Counted from the stretch's first letter, positions 1 through 9,992 are shown. The stretch is 64,000 nt of DNA from Nonlabens marinus S1-08 (GCF_000831385.1 NZ_AP014548.1:372001-436000), one strand, 5' to 3'. Notes: generated by a model from the sequence alone, not told the origin. Numbers and translations: made by a program.

Positions 1-798
1 ATCACGATTGTAACGCTTCACGGAATTGATGAGCCACTTCTTTTCTTTTTTAGAGACCGTGTTGAGCGTATGAATAAGCGGCAAGGTCATTTTTTGCTCT
101 TTGATATCTATTCCTGTGGGCTTGCCTATACGTTGATTGCCATAATCAAAAAGGTCGTCCTTGATCTGAAAAGCGATTCCTATCAGTTCACCAAATTTTC
201 TCATTTTCTCAACATCCGGACTTTCTGGTGCCATCGCACATGCGCCTAGACTGCAACATGCAGCTATGAGTGTTGCGGTTTTCTTAGTAATAATATCGTA
301 ATAAACCTCTTCTGTAATATCGAGACGTCGCGCTTTTTCAATTTGCAATAATTCGCCCTCACTCATTTCTCGCACCGCCACACTGATGATTTGGAGTAGG
401 TCGAAATCCTTATTATCAATCGACAGTAGAAGACCTTTAGACAGCAAATAATCCCCAACTAGCACAGCGATCTTATTTTTCCACAACGAGTTCACGGAAA
501 AGAAGCCGCGTCGTTTGAAGCTTTCATCCACCACGTCGTCGTGAACTAAAGTGGCGGTATGAATCAACTCGATCACTGCAGCACCACGGTAGGTGCGGTC
601 ATTGACCTGGCCATTACCTACCATTTTAGCAACTAGAAAGACAAACATAGGTCTCATTTGCTTCCCTTTACGATTCACAATGAAATAGGTGATCCTATTG
701 AGTAGAGGTATACGAGAAGCCATAGAAAGCCTGAACTTCTCTTCAAAGAGTTCCATTTCATGGCTTATCGGGTTCTTAATCTGCTCTACGACTTTCAT
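1..798 (-). CDS. Polyprenyl (probably octaprenyl/menaquinone side-chain) diphosphate synthase, 3'-truncated by window edge
   Basis: Class I trans-prenyltransferase that extends allylic diphosphates with isopentenyl diphosphate; in flavobacteria such genes supply the menaquinone tail. The frame starts at an ATG at 796-798 (MKVVEQIKNPISHEM) and stays open to base 1, giving 266 of about 325 expected residues. Seen motifs are KGKQMRP (IPP binding), the first Asp-rich motif DDVVDES, and the second, DDLFDYG. Both Mg-binding motifs are intact, so the enzyme is probably active. It is divergent from the next gene, with a 151-bp spacer between them. Chain length cannot be judged from sequence alone. 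Confidence 0.88.
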   Translation of the reverse strand, partial: MKVVEQIKNPISHEMELFEEKFRLSMASRIPLLNRITYFIVNRKGKQMRPMFVFLVAKMVGNGQVNDRTYRGAAVIELIHTATLVHDDVVDESFKRRGFFSVNSLWKNKIAVLVGDYLLSKGLLLSIDNKDFDLLQIISVAVREMSEGELLQIEKARRLDITEEVYYDIITKKTATLIAACCSLGACAMAPESPDVEKMRKFGELIGIAFQIKDDLFDYGNQRIGKPTGIDIKEQKMTLPLIHTLNTVSKKEKKWLINSVKRYNRD

Positions 799-909
799 GC
801 TTCAAAGATAAGGGGAAGGAATTAATGCAGCGATGAGAATCTGGTTTTGATAGATCTTATACCTGATTATCGAATTGAAATGTGAGTATCAATAACAATC
901 TCAGTAGCT

Positions 910-917
910 TATATTTG
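910..917 (+). promoter_or_regulatory. Bacteroidota -7 element for the arylsulfotransferase-like gene
   Basis: TATATTTG matches the Bacteroidota -7 consensus TAnnTTTG and lies 32 bp before the ATG at 950. No clear TTTG -33 box is seen at the usual 19-bp spacing, so this is a partial match only. Confidence 0.35.
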
Positions 918-949
918 TGAACCCGTTTTAATATTGTTTTATTACTTGT

Positions 950-2308
950 ATGAAAAATGTACCCTTATTTTTAATTTGCTTTTTATTTGCACTCGTAAGC
1001 TGTACGGACGATGATACTCTTGCGATTATTGATCCAGTTGAGCCTGTTGAATTTTCTCCTGCGGTGACTGTATCTATCACTGATAAGTATGAGGATGATT
1101 ATATTCTTGTAACTCCTATTTTCACTAAGGATACATACCTTCTGAATCGCCAGGGATTCCCTGTTAGAAAATGGACAAGTGAGCGCAATGGCTTAATGGC
1201 ATACTTGACTAACGATGGTAGTATTTACAGGCAAGCTACAGCACCTAACCCACCAGTAACCTTCGGCGGACAGACGGGTATTATTGAAAGGTTTGACGCA
1301 GCTGGTACTAAAACATGGGAATATTCTATTATCAATCCTGATCTAGTCATCCATCATGACCTCGCTTTATTACCTAATGGAAATTTATTAGCCACCTTAT
1401 GGGAACGTCGTGCAGCGAGTGATGCTATAGATAATGGTCGTGACCCTAACAATATCCCAAACGGGAACATCTGGCCAGACAAGATTATCGAATTGCGTCC
1501 TGTAGCTAATAATCAGGCAGAAATTGTTTGGGAATGGAGCTTGTGGGATCACCTTGTACAAGATTTTGACAGCACTAAGGCTAACTTTGGGGATGTAAGC
1601 GCAAGCCCAGAACGCATTGATGTCAATTACAGTGACGGCACTTCTAATTTTACTCACTTCAACAGCATCAGTTACATAGAGGAACTGGATCAAATTGTGG
1701 TGAGCAGCCGTGTCTTTAATGAGATATGGGTTATTGATCACAGTACCACTACTGCACAAGCGGCGACAAGCTCTGGAGGCAATTCTGGTAAAGGTGGGGA
1801 TTTACTCTACCGATGGGGAAATCCACAAGCTTATAAAGCTGGAAATGCCTCAGATCAAAAGCTTTTCGAACAACATGACGCCAGCTACATTGGAAATCTA
1901 CCAAATGCTGGAGGAAGTTTCTTAGTTTTTAACAACAACATCAGCGCTACAACATCAGCAGTGGTAGAAGTAGGCGTTCCTATCAATTCTAATGGCAGCT
2001 ACAATTTGCAACCAAACGTGGTGAACGCTCCATCCAATTTTGCCTTTATTTATGAGACCACAGAAATCTTTTCACCTCGAACTTCTGGGGCTAGACGTCT
2101 CAAAAACGGGAATACACTGATTACTAGTAATTCTGCTAATATTATAAGAGAGATTGACGCTAGCAGTATTGTGGTTTGGGAATACAATTTAGACAGTCAA
2201 AACGGATTCGAATTGAGCAATAACGCTTTTAAAGTAGAGCCGTATCCGCTAGATCATCCTGCATTTAATGGGGAGGTTCTACCACCGTTAGATCCTAGTC
2301 AATATTGA
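950..2308 (+). CDS. Arylsulfotransferase (ASST)-family lipoprotein
   Basis: 452 aa. An N-terminal lipoprotein signal peptide ends at the lipobox LVSC (Cys about residue 18), so the protein is exported and lipid-anchored. The body is a beta-propeller-like repeat protein of the arylsulfotransferase type: repeated segments with HHDLALLPNGN, FNSISYIEELDQIVVSSR, YRWGNP and GARRLKNGNTLIT, each followed by a W-E-Y type strand. Family members move sulfate between phenolic compounds or act as binding propellers. The active-site His cannot be assigned with certainty. It stands alone between divergent and convergent neighbours. Substrate is unknown. Confidence 0.72.
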   Translation: MKNVPLFLICFLFALVSCTDDDTLAIIDPVEPVEFSPAVTVSITDKYEDDYILVTPIFTKDTYLLNRQGFPVRKWTSERNGLMAYLTNDGSIYRQATAPNPPVTFGGQTGIIERFDAAGTKTWEYSIINPDLVIHHDLALLPNGNLLATLWERRAASDAIDNGRDPNNIPNGNIWPDKIIELRPVANNQAEIVWEWSLWDHLVQDFDSTKANFGDVSASPERIDVNYSDGTSNFTHFNSISYIEELDQIVVSSRVFNEIWVIDHSTTTAQAATSSGGNSGKGGDLLYRWGNPQAYKAGNASDQKLFEQHDASYIGNLPNAGGSFLVFNNNISATTSAVVEVGVPINSNGSYNLQPNVVNAPSNFAFIYETTEIFSPRTSGARRLKNGNTLITSNSANIIREIDASSIVVWEYNLDSQNGFELSNNAFKVEPYPLDHPAFNGEVLPPLDPSQY

Positions 2309-2314
2309 TAGATG

Positions 2315-2334
2315 TTCGCTTTCGCGAAAGCGAA
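2315..2334. repeat. Iterated palindrome copy (perfect 20 bp)
   Basis: TTCGCTTTCGCGAAAGCGAA between the convergent ends of the arylsulfotransferase-like gene and rlmN. The symmetry extends to 22 bp with flanking G and C. It could also serve as a bidirectional terminator hairpin, but there is no T-run beside it. Confidence 0.97.
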
Positions 2335-2343
2335 CTCATTCTT

Positions 2344-3396
2344 TTAAGAGGACTTATTTGCCAATTGCCCACAGGCCGCGTCGATGTCTTTACCACGACT
2401 GCGACGTATATTGACGGTAATTCTGTTTTTTTCTAACTCGTGCTCGTACATGTCGATGGCTTCTTTACTCGCTTGCTCAAATCTTGCGTCATCGATGCTG
2501 TTGTATTCAATAATATTCACTTTGCAAGGGATTACTTTACAGAACTCAACTAGCGCTTGCACATCTTCCATCTGGTCGTTGAATCCTTTCCAGACGATGT
2601 ATTCATAAGTAACTCGAGTGCCAGTTATATCGTACCAGTACTTCAGAGCCTCTTTAATATCCTCTAAGGGGAATTGCTCATTGAACGGCATGATCTTCAC
2701 CCTTTTTTCATTTATCGCGCTGTGAAGAGAGAGCGCTAGATTGAACTTAGGCTGGTCATCTGCCAGTTTCATCATCATTTTAGGAACACCGCTCGTAGAT
2801 ACTGTGATACGTTTAGGCGACATACCTAGCCCGTCATCTCCTGTGATTTTATCAATGGATTTCAAGACATTGTTGTAATTCATCAAAGGCTCACCCATCC
2901 CCATGAATACGATATTAGAAAGTGGTCGATTGTAGTAGGACCTGCTTTGCTGATCTATCGCCACGACCTGATCGTAGATCTCGTCCGGATTTAGGTTACG
3001 CATGCGTTTTAAACGCGCTGTCGCACAAAATTCACAGTTCAAACTGCAACCTACTTGAGAAGAAACACAAGCTGTAGTCCTGGTAGCCGTTGGAATCATT
3101 ACAGATTCTACCGTAAGACCATCGTGTAATTTCACTGCATTTTTTATGGTCCCATCGCTACTGCGCTGCATATCATCCACCCTAATATGGTTGATAACGA
3201 AGTGCCCGTCGAGGAATTCACGAGTAGACTTTGAAAGATTGGTCATGTCATCAAAAGAGTGCGCCCCTTTTTTCCATAACCATTCATAGATCTGATTCCC
3301 TCTAAAGGCTTTCTCACCTTGCGCGACAAAATAATCGCGCAGCTGCTCGAGAGTTAATGACCGTATATCTTTTCTAGTATCCTTCAATTGTTCCAT
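2344..3396 (-). CDS. rlmN: 23S rRNA (adenine2503-C2)/tRNA (adenine37-C2) methyltransferase RlmN
   Basis: 350 aa radical SAM enzyme that methylates C2 of A2503 in 23S rRNA and A37 of some tRNAs. The 4Fe-4S motif CxxxCxxC is seen as CSLNCEFC (about residues 117-124). A conserved Cys lies before it in TTACVSSQ, and the methyl-carrying Cys is in the C-terminal DIDAACGQLA (about residue 342), just as in the E. coli enzyme. Other family motifs are FMGMGEPLMN and ITVSTSGV. Length is normal. It is monocistronic or the last gene of its unit. Confidence 0.96.
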   Translation of the reverse strand: MEQLKDTRKDIRSLTLEQLRDYFVAQGEKAFRGNQIYEWLWKKGAHSFDDMTNLSKSTREFLDGHFVINHIRVDDMQRSSDGTIKNAVKLHDGLTVESVMIPTATRTTACVSSQVGCSLNCEFCATARLKRMRNLNPDEIYDQVVAIDQQSRSYYNRPLSNIVFMGMGEPLMNYNNVLKSIDKITGDDGLGMSPKRITVSTSGVPKMMMKLADDQPKFNLALSLHSAINEKRVKIMPFNEQFPLEDIKEALKYWYDITGTRVTYEYIVWKGFNDQMEDVQALVEFCKVIPCKVNIIEYNSIDDARFEQASKEAIDMYEHELEKNRITVNIRRSRGKDIDAACGQLANKSS

Positions 3397-3455
3397 AAAA
3401 AAACGCGGCGCAAAATTAAGAAATCCTGCGACGCGCCTTGTATTTTAAGCAGTCT

Positions 3456-5141
3456 TTATTGTTTGACCAGTTTTCTAGTAATCGTTTGCTCGCCAACTGA
3501 GATTTTCACAAAATACAATCCAGCAGCAGCATCACTAATATTTAATTGGTTTCCTGATATGCCTGTAGCTCCAGATAAAATCATCTGCCCGTTTAAGTTA
3601 AATACCTGATAACTTGCAGACAAGTCACTTTCAAGTGTATAAACACCGCCAGAAGGGTTAGGATAAATTTTGATGTTTAGCTCAATTGCTGGAACATCTT
3701 CCGTACCCAGAGTGGTGTAGTAAGCACCATCCAGAGTTACCACTCCAGAATTTGAAGGGTCTAACCAATCTCTTAAACGTTGAGAGGCGTTAAAACCGCT
3801 ATTCCAACTAATATCAAACTTTCCGTAAATATCAAACTGTCCATTATCTGAAGTGCCTGAACATGCAGCAGCACCCCCAGCTAATTGACCAACGATACGT
3901 TCATTTTGATCCAATATAAAACTACCAGAAGAACCTCCTTCTGTCACTCCATAGTCCCAGTTCTCGATTCTCCACATTTGTGCGGCTGGGTTGCCATTAA
4001 AACTTGTAATGGCAGACGTGCAAGTCTGGTCATTTCTAGCAATTTTCATTATATCTCCAGAGGGATGGTGTATCCCAAATTGCGCAGTTGAAGGAACTGT
4101 AGATCTATTCCATCCTGCATAGTAGATATTCCAATCGGCTGGAGGCGTTTGATTGATTAGGAATAAGGCGAAATCACTATCATCATTATTCGCTCTTAAT
4201 TGTGCACCTGAAAGAACACGAGTGGGATTTTGTGGCCCTTGTGTTCCAGCAAAAGTTGCACAGTCCGGAGTAGTAGTAAACCATTGAAAGCCAAATGACC
4301 ATCCACTGGCATTAAATGAAGACCCTGCGCCATCGTTTACACTCCCTAGGCAGTGGTTTGCAGTTAAAAAGAAAGGTGTAGTATCTTGAGCTGCGTTATT
4401 GATCATCGATCCTGTGCAAAGAAAAGAGCCCTGAGAGGTCGAGATTAATATGCGAGCTACTGAATTTTTATAATTATCACGGGCATTGCTCCAATCTTTC
4501 TGTCCAGTATTCCCTACGTTAGGGTCACACAATACATCAACATTACATGCTCCAGATTCATTGATCTTTGCAATCGAATCTTTATCAGCATTAACATCTA
4601 CGTACCCATAAGTTATGGATGACAAGCTCAATCTTCCCTGTCCTTTTACTGCTGCCGGCTCATAATATTCCAACCATAAATGATCTCCAGAAATCATCCA
4701 AGAACCTAGAACACCGTCTTCTTGATTTTCACTAGAGGTATAAGGCCCAATTTTATCTGTTCTTTGGTTATTGTACAAATACAATTCTGCACCTTCTGGA
4801 AGACTGTACAAATCAAAAATAGCTCTAAGAAACTTTGCGTTTTCTGCCTTTACATTTAGCATCCAGATGCGATCTCCATTGCTAAGATTCTTCCAAGTCC
4901 CACTATTAAACAGGTTCATTGAAACATTGATCTCACTTCCCACTCTCAAGGATTTTCTTAGATCATTTTGAGATGCAAGGTCTTCACTTTTTAACTGCTT
5001 AACATCTGGAGCACGCAACACTATTGGTGCTACGTCAGACTTTTCCAGTACTGACCAGCCGCGTGGTGTCGCTTCATTAGTTACTTGTGCACTAAGTGCT
5101 ACACTCGTAAGGAAAATGATTAAAAGGAAAATATTCTTCAT
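3456..5141 (-). CDS. Secreted trypsin-like (lysyl endopeptidase-type) serine protease with T9SS sorting domain
   Basis: 561 aa. Signal peptide MKNIFLLIIFLTSVALSAQ, a pro-region of about 190 residues, then a chymotrypsin-fold protease domain. The catalytic triad can be read as His in FFLTANHC, Asp in DDSDFALF and Ser in GGSSGS. The arrangement resembles lysyl endopeptidase (S1 family). The last about 80 residues form a type A sorting domain: IKIYPNPSGG, then LNGQMI, AAGLYFVKI and the basic end RKLVKQ, which sends proteins through the type IX secretion system. The product is predicted to be secreted or surface-bound. Cleavage specificity is inferred from similarity only. Confidence 0.86.
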   Translation of the reverse strand: MKNIFLLIIFLTSVALSAQVTNEATPRGWSVLEKSDVAPIVLRAPDVKQLKSEDLASQNDLRKSLRVGSEINVSMNLFNSGTWKNLSNGDRIWMLNVKAENAKFLRAIFDLYSLPEGAELYLYNNQRTDKIGPYTSSENQEDGVLGSWMISGDHLWLEYYEPAAVKGQGRLSLSSITYGYVDVNADKDSIAKINESGACNVDVLCDPNVGNTGQKDWSNARDNYKNSVARILISTSQGSFLCTGSMINNAAQDTTPFFLTANHCLGSVNDGAGSSFNASGWSFGFQWFTTTPDCATFAGTQGPQNPTRVLSGAQLRANNDDSDFALFLINQTPPADWNIYYAGWNRSTVPSTAQFGIHHPSGDIMKIARNDQTCTSAITSFNGNPAAQMWRIENWDYGVTEGGSSGSFILDQNERIVGQLAGGAAACSGTSDNGQFDIYGKFDISWNSGFNASQRLRDWLDPSNSGVVTLDGAYYTTLGTEDVPAIELNIKIYPNPSGGVYTLESDLSASYQVFNLNGQMILSGATGISGNQLNISDAAAGLYFVKISVGEQTITRKLVKQ

Positions 5142-5182
5142 TTGTCAATATTTAGGGGAAGATCGAATATACAATAACGGTA

Positions 5183-5215
5183 CAAAAAACCCTTTAACTG
5201 TAGCAGTTAAAGGGT
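5183..5215 (-). terminator. Intrinsic terminator downstream of queA
   Basis: Stem CCCTTTAACTG / CAGTTAAAGGG around a TAG loop. On the minus strand the stem is followed by TTTTTTG. It sits 30 bp past the queA stop and ahead of the protease gene start. Confidence 0.85.
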
Positions 5216-5244
5216 GTATTTTAAGATAATTAAGTAATTAAACG

Positions 5245-6297
5245 TTAGTCAATGATCAACATCGCATCACCATAGGTACTGAATCTGTACTTTTCTTTCA
5301 TGGCAATATCATAAGCCTTCTTCAAAAAATCATAGCCGGCAAAAGCTGCCGCTTGCATCATTAAAGTTGATTTAGGATGATGAAAATTAGTAACCATGCT
5401 GTTAGCAATAGAAAATTCATATTCTGGGAATATGAATTTATTAGTCCAGCCATCGAATGTATTTAAATGACCGTCACTGCTTACTGCACTTTCTAAAGAT
5501 CTCATGGTCGTAGTTCCTACAGCACAGATATTTCTACGCTTATCAATAGCCTCATTAACAATATTACAAGTTTCCTGAGTGATGAACGCTTGCTCGCTGT
5601 CCATTTTATGTTTTGACAAATCTTCTACCTCTACTGGGGAGAAGGTACCTAAACCTATATGCATAGTCACACTTGTAGTGATGATGCCTTTAATTTCCAT
5701 GCGCTTCAACAAGTGCTTAGAGAAGTGCAATCCAGCTACAGGAGCTGCAACAGCACCTTCGTTTTTTGCATAAATGGTCTGGTAACGCTCTTCATCTTCC
5801 GGCTCTACCTCACGTTCTAGTTCTTTAGGTAATGGTGTTTCACCTAGTTCTCTCAATTTTTTACGGAATTCCTCATAAGTGCCGTCGTAAAGAAAACGCA
5901 GTGTTCTACCTCTAGAAGTAGTATTATCAATCACCTCAGCTACTAGACTTTCATCTTCACCAAAGTATAGTTTGTTCCCAATTCTAATTTTTCTTGCAGG
6001 GTCTACAAGAACGTCCCATAACTTAGTCGTAGGGTTCAATTCTCTCAACAAAAACACCTCGATACGGGCACCTGTTTTTTCCTTGTTCCCGTAAAGACGT
6101 GCTGGAAAAACCTTAGTATCATTCATCACAAAGACATCTTTCTCATCAAAATAGTCCATGATATCCTTGAACATCTTGTGCTCTATCTCGCCGGTTTTCT
6201 TGTGCAGAACCATAAGGCGTGAATCGTCTCTATTCTCAACAGGATGCTTTGCTACAAGCTCTTCTGGCAGCTTGTAACCGAATTGTGATAACTTCAT
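5245..6297 (-). CDS. queA: S-adenosylmethionine:tRNA ribosyltransferase-isomerase QueA
   Basis: 350 aa. Adds the ribosyl group of SAM to preQ1 in tRNA wobble position 34, forming epoxyqueuosine. Recognised by the N-terminal [27 protein letters not shown], the central [13 protein letters not shown], the GLGTFSPV segment, [12 protein letters not shown], and the C-terminal [19 protein letters not shown]. Length is typical. A strong terminator follows the gene, and a 66-bp gap with an AT-rich promoter-like region precedes it, so it appears to be transcribed alone or as the end of the aroA unit. Confidence 0.96.
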   Translation of the reverse strand: MKLSQFGYKLPEELVAKHPVENRDDSRLMVLHKKTGEIEHKMFKDIMDYFDEKDVFVMNDTKVFPARLYGNKEKTGARIEVFLLRELNPTTKLWDVLVDPARKIRIGNKLYFGEDESLVAEVIDNTTSRGRTLRFLYDGTYEEFRKKLRELGETPLPKELEREVEPEDEERYQTIYAKNEGAVAAPVAGLHFSKHLLKRMEIKGIITTSVTMHIGLGTFSPVEVEDLSKHKMDSEQAFITQETCNIVNEAIDKRRNICAVGTTTMRSLESAVSSDGHLNTFDGWTNKFIFPEYEFSIANSMVTNFHHPKSTLMMQAAAFAGYDFLKKAYDIAMKEKYRFSTYGDAMLIID

Positions 6298-6363
6298 AAA
6301 TAGGTTTAGTTATAATTTGCAAATATACGATCCTGCAATAGGCGTTGTCAAGTAAATCAGTAC

Positions 6364-7608
6364 TTAAATTTCTGTTATGTTGACCTTTACAGCTTTCATA
6401 TCTTCCCAGTAGTCCCCATAGCTTTTAGTCACCACATCAGCATCCCTGATTATCAAGGTAGTTTTCATGCATAATGGCGCAAATGCTAGTGCCATACGGT
6501 GATCCTTGTAGGTATCAATTGAGACCTTATCTTTAAAGTGACTTTTTGAAAGAAAATGAATTTCTATCGTGTCTGGAGATGTTTTTATTTCGCTTTCGCG
6601 AAAGCGAGCTCCTTCTACAGCCATCGCCTCAATACGATCCGTTTCCTTAATGCGTAATGTGTGCAGGCCTGTTAACTTCAAGTCTATACCCAAACCTATA
6701 CAAGTCGCAAATATAGTCTGTGCCTGGTCGGGTTGTTGGGTCAGGTCAAATTCCAGTTTTTGTGGATGCTGAAAGTCCTGACGTTTTTCCAGTAGGATGT
6801 GATCATTTTCAAAACTGGTGGCGACGCCCAATTTTTCATAGATATCTACCAACTTTGAATCACCTTGAAGGCTGGTCTTTTTATAAGAAGACAGCTGCAT
6901 CGCGTATCCAGGAGACTGTAGGGCTACCCAACTGTACCAGTAGCCCGCACTGCTCCAATCCGATTCCACGGTAATTTTTACGTTTAAAATTGTCTTTTTA
7001 GGCTCTATATGAATATGATTTTCTTCAAACCGCGTACCAATTCCAACTTCCTTCAACAGCGAAGTGGTCATCTCTAAGTAAGGCCTTGAAGTGAGTTTGC
7101 CAGCCAGACGTAGTTGCAGTCCATGTTCCATTTGAGCACCTATAAGTAACAAAGCGCTCAAATACTGACTAGAAACTCCAGCATCCATGGTCACTTCACC
7201 GCCTTGTAATTTCTTTCCTTTGATGCGTAATGGCGGATAGCCCTCTTTTTCTAAATAATCAATCTGGGCTCCTAGATACCTTAATGCGTCCACCAATATT
7301 CCGATGGGACGTTCTTTCATCCTAGCACTTCCCGTAAGTGTCACCTCGCGACCTTCTTGATTTGCCAGATAAGCTGTCAGAAAACGCATGGCGGTTCCTG
7401 CGTGGCCAATGTCTAAAACATCAGTACCGCTGTTTAAGGCATGCTGCAAATGCACTGTATCATCGCTGTTGGATAGGTTCTTTATTTTTAAGTTAGGATA
7501 TTGCTGTTGCAAGATCAGCAGTCGATTGCTTTCGCTTTTGGAGCCTGTAATCTGAATCGCTTTCTTTTCTACTACCGTTAATTTTGGAGCTTTAAGTTGA
7601 AGGTTCAT
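6364..7608 (-). CDS. aroA: 3-phosphoshikimate 1-carboxyvinyltransferase (EPSP synthase)
   Basis: 414 aa, short as in Bacteroidota. Condenses shikimate 3-phosphate with PEP in the shikimate pathway. Motifs in order: GSKSESNR (about 22-29, substrate binding), AGTAMRFLTA (about 83), KERPIGILVDALR (about 104), SSQYLSALLL (about 147), RIKETDRI (about 322) and DHRMALAFAPL (about 375). The gene starts 3 bp past the MazG-like gene, which implies co-transcription. A copy of the iterated palindrome is embedded at residues about 335-339 (RFRES), in the less conserved stretch after KETDR, and keeps the frame. Confidence 0.95.
   Translation of the reverse strand: MNLQLKAPKLTVVEKKAIQITGSKSESNRLLILQQQYPNLKIKNLSNSDDTVHLQHALNSGTDVLDIGHAGTAMRFLTAYLANQEGREVTLTGSARMKERPIGILVDALRYLGAQIDYLEKEGYPPLRIKGKKLQGGEVTMDAGVSSQYLSALLLIGAQMEHGLQLRLAGKLTSRPYLEMTTSLLKEVGIGTRFEENHIHIEPKKTILNVKITVESDWSSAGYWYSWVALQSPGYAMQLSSYKKTSLQGDSKLVDIYEKLGVATSFENDHILLEKRQDFQHPQKLEFDLTQQPDQAQTIFATCIGLGIDLKLTGLHTLRIKETDRIEAMAVEGARFRESEIKTSPDTIEIHFLSKSHFKDKVSIDTYKDHRMALAFAPLCMKTTLIIRDADVVTKSYGDYWEDMKAVKVNITEI
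6590..6607. repeat. Iterated palindrome copy inside aroA (18 bp)
   Basis: TCGCTTTCGCGAAAGCGA; read in aroA as RFRES. Confidence 0.97.
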
Positions 7609-7611
7609 AGG

Positions 7612-7941
7612 TTATGGCTTAAGCTTGTCGTTAGAATGATGCCTGTCGTGATCTCTTATAGTTTTGATCTCCAATTTTTTCTGAAATGCCGTTTCTAAGT
7701 CTGTTCCTGTTTGATTAGCAAGGCACAGCACTACAAACATCACATCTGCCAGCTCTTCTCCTAGATCTTTATTCTTATCGCTTTCTTTCTCGCTTTGCTC
7801 GCCGTAGCGACGTGCTATAATGCGAGCAACTTCACCAACCTCCTCAGTCAGTTGAGCCATGTTTGTCAACTCATTAAAATAACGAACACCGTGGTTTTTA
7901 ATCCAGGCGTCCACTTGTTCTTGTGATTTTTTGATGCTCAT
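7612..7941 (-). CDS. MazG-like nucleotide pyrophosphohydrolase
   Basis: 109 aa, a single all-alpha NTP pyrophosphohydrolase domain. The metal-binding pattern is visible as EEVGEVAR (about 29-36) and DLGEELADVMFVVLCLANQTG (EExxD, about 60-80). Such small MazG/dCTPase-like proteins hydrolyse (d)NTPs to monophosphates, often as house-cleaning enzymes. It lies between a transglutaminase-like gene (stop directly adjacent) and aroA with almost no spacing, so all are probably one transcript. Substrate is not deducible. Confidence 0.85.
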   Translation of the reverse strand: MSIKKSQEQVDAWIKNHGVRYFNELTNMAQLTEEVGEVARIIARRYGEQSEKESDKNKDLGEELADVMFVVLCLANQTGTDLETAFQKKLEIKTIRDHDRHHSNDKLKP

Positions 7942-9906
7942 TTATATCTTTTTGAGGACGATTTTTTCTTGCTTTTTAGCAATTACTGACGTGAAAAACT
8001 GTTTCCATTGCATATAGAAAGTTGGTTCAATTATCGAATTTTTCATTTGAAAATCAGAAACTACGGTAATCCTATTTCCTATTTGAGAAATGGCATATTG
8101 ATATGAAGCAACATCGCTTTCATAAACCAATTTCTCAGAGTTGGGAAGCGCTACAACTTCAAAACCGTTAGGAATGATAAAGTTCACAATTTTTTTCTGT
8201 GAATATGGAAATTTGAAGTTAATAGGTAGTTTTCTTGATTCTAATTTAAAAGGGTTTTCTTCAACCTTTTCCTCGAGTAAGGGGTTCAAGTAATAGAAAC
8301 CTCCAATTTTTTCAATCCCTTTTTGTTTAAATGTAAATGAGATTTCCAACGGCTTTTCCAACTCATCTATGTTTTCTAATGATATCTCTTCTAAACCTAC
8401 TTCCGTATCATGGTCTATAATCTCCTTATAATCTAGACTATCCAAGGATTCAATTTTACTGCGCATAATATACGCATCTAATTTAGTGTAGCGCTTTCTC
8501 ACGTTTGATGAAATGGACAGATCTTCATTTATCACTGCGTTATTCATAGTAATCTCTTCGGACTGATAATCTGGCTCTAAATTCACCCAACATGTTAATC
8601 CATCTGGTTTGATAAGTCTGCCCTTCCCGTTTGCCGCTCTCACGGGTAATTCTCCTGCCGCGGTAAGTTTTGAAGAAGCATCACACAGAAGCCAAGAATC
8701 CCCATATTTTACTGCTACTATCAAATAGTCAAAGGTGGCTGTGCTGGGATATAAAGGCTCAGGATTCCCTTTACTACTGGAAACTACAGGATAGGCTTCC
8801 ATATTCAGTTCTTTAAGTATTGCCAGTAAGATGAGATTAATAGCACCCACATTACCACTGCCACTCTCGTATACTTCTTTCAACTGCTCACTAGCGTAAA
8901 ATCCATCGTACTTACTCCATGCTACCTTAGACCTTACAAAAGCTAACGCAGCGTTGACTTGCTCTTCTCTAGTTGTAATTTCCCTTAATGACTGGGGAAT
9001 CTCTTTTCTAAGAAAATCAGTGTTTTTTAATTCATTGGTATAAATCTCATCGGACACCTCCTTGAACAATTCTTCCCAGCTTTTATCATATCGCTGTAAT
9101 GGTTGTTCTCTAAATCTAGAGGAAGTTCGTCTAAAGTACATCCTAGCTCTGTATTGCTCAATATTATAAGTTAAAGGCTCCTCTTCCAATGCTGGAATAT
9201 CGTGCGCTTTAATATTTACTACTTGAGTGGTAGCAACACCTACCGCTCTATTACCTAACAAAACACTTGGATCGACTCGAGAATTCCCTATACTAGGCAC
9301 AAAGGACGAATTAGGATTAAATAATATGTCATACGTATTATAAGCTGGGAGTTGGGCAGTTACATCAAGAATTTTAATGGGAATATCATATTGGAGATCA
9401 ATACTAGACCGACCTCCAAAAGGAGATTCAATTTCATACATATATTCAACGATACTACCTGGAGCAACTGAATTCATAGTGAAAGAATACTTCCTAGAAT
9501 TCTCCTCTAAAACTATCTCAAATTGTGATGCATCTGCAATAGGATAGGTGATAACTACCCCATCAACTAGCTGATAGGTCGCCGCCTTGAGGTCCTTTAT
9601 AATTTCATGTCTAGCAGATTCCGATCCAAATAATGAATTGCTTACGGTCGCATATTTGAAGCCTTCTTCTTTATTGATACGCACCCGTTCGTGTATCTTC
9701 TTATATTGCGTGACGCTGAAAATATTGAACAACCAACTGATCTCCTCTTTTCTGTAAAGCACCTCAGCGCTGTAAGGACTTGCAAGACCTTCCTCAACTG
9801 GTTTAAAATCACTTGCAGCTACTTCTCCAAAAGTAATATCTTGCCCGTTAGCTGTATTGAACCCAAAAACCAATATAAAGATTCCAAGTTTTCGGATCCA
9901 ATTCAT
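7942..9906 (-). CDS. DUF3857/transglutaminase-like exported protein, catalytically degenerate paralogue 1
   Basis: 654 aa with signal peptide MNWIRKLGIFILVFGFNTANGQ. N-terminal DUF3857 beta-sandwich (about 60-250), then a transglutaminase-like domain (about 290-420), then a C-terminal DUF2569/3858-like region ending in KKI. The site that should carry the nucleophile (GDC) reads GSGNVGAINL, and the His position reads TFDYLIVAV, so Cys and His are both missing. The Asp position survives as LLCDASS. It is a pseudo-enzyme by sequence, probably a periplasmic binding or scaffold protein. It is paralogous to the next upstream gene; the two share a FYMQWKQFFTS / YKFWKQFFTS tail. Confidence 0.75.
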   Translation of the reverse strand: MNWIRKLGIFILVFGFNTANGQDITFGEVAASDFKPVEEGLASPYSAEVLYRKEEISWLFNIFSVTQYKKIHERVRINKEEGFKYATVSNSLFGSESARHEIIKDLKAATYQLVDGVVITYPIADASQFEIVLEENSRKYSFTMNSVAPGSIVEYMYEIESPFGGRSSIDLQYDIPIKILDVTAQLPAYNTYDILFNPNSSFVPSIGNSRVDPSVLLGNRAVGVATTQVVNIKAHDIPALEEEPLTYNIEQYRARMYFRRTSSRFREQPLQRYDKSWEELFKEVSDEIYTNELKNTDFLRKEIPQSLREITTREEQVNAALAFVRSKVAWSKYDGFYASEQLKEVYESGSGNVGAINLILLAILKELNMEAYPVVSSSKGNPEPLYPSTATFDYLIVAVKYGDSWLLCDASSKLTAAGELPVRAANGKGRLIKPDGLTCWVNLEPDYQSEEITMNNAVINEDLSISSNVRKRYTKLDAYIMRSKIESLDSLDYKEIIDHDTEVGLEEISLENIDELEKPLEISFTFKQKGIEKIGGFYYLNPLLEEKVEENPFKLESRKLPINFKFPYSQKKIVNFIIPNGFEVVALPNSEKLVYESDVASYQYAISQIGNRITVVSDFQMKNSIIEPTFYMQWKQFFTSVIAKKQEKIVLKKI

Positions 9907-9965
9907 ACGCTGACCATACTGATGATTAAACTCAAATCGAGTGACTTATTTTGCGGTGATTATTC

Positions 9966-9981
9966 CGCTTTCGCGAAAGCG
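9966..9981. repeat. Iterated palindrome copy (intergenic)
   Basis: CGCTTTCGCGAAAGCG in the 86-bp spacer between the two degenerate transglutaminase paralogues, 12 bp past the upstream gene's stop. Confidence 0.97.
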
Positions 9982-9992
9982 AAATAGCTCAT

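Noticed and set aside
1397..1759. 120-aa minus ORF inside the arylsulfotransferase-like gene
   Set aside because: A shadow frame with no signal peptide, no motif and no ribosome site.
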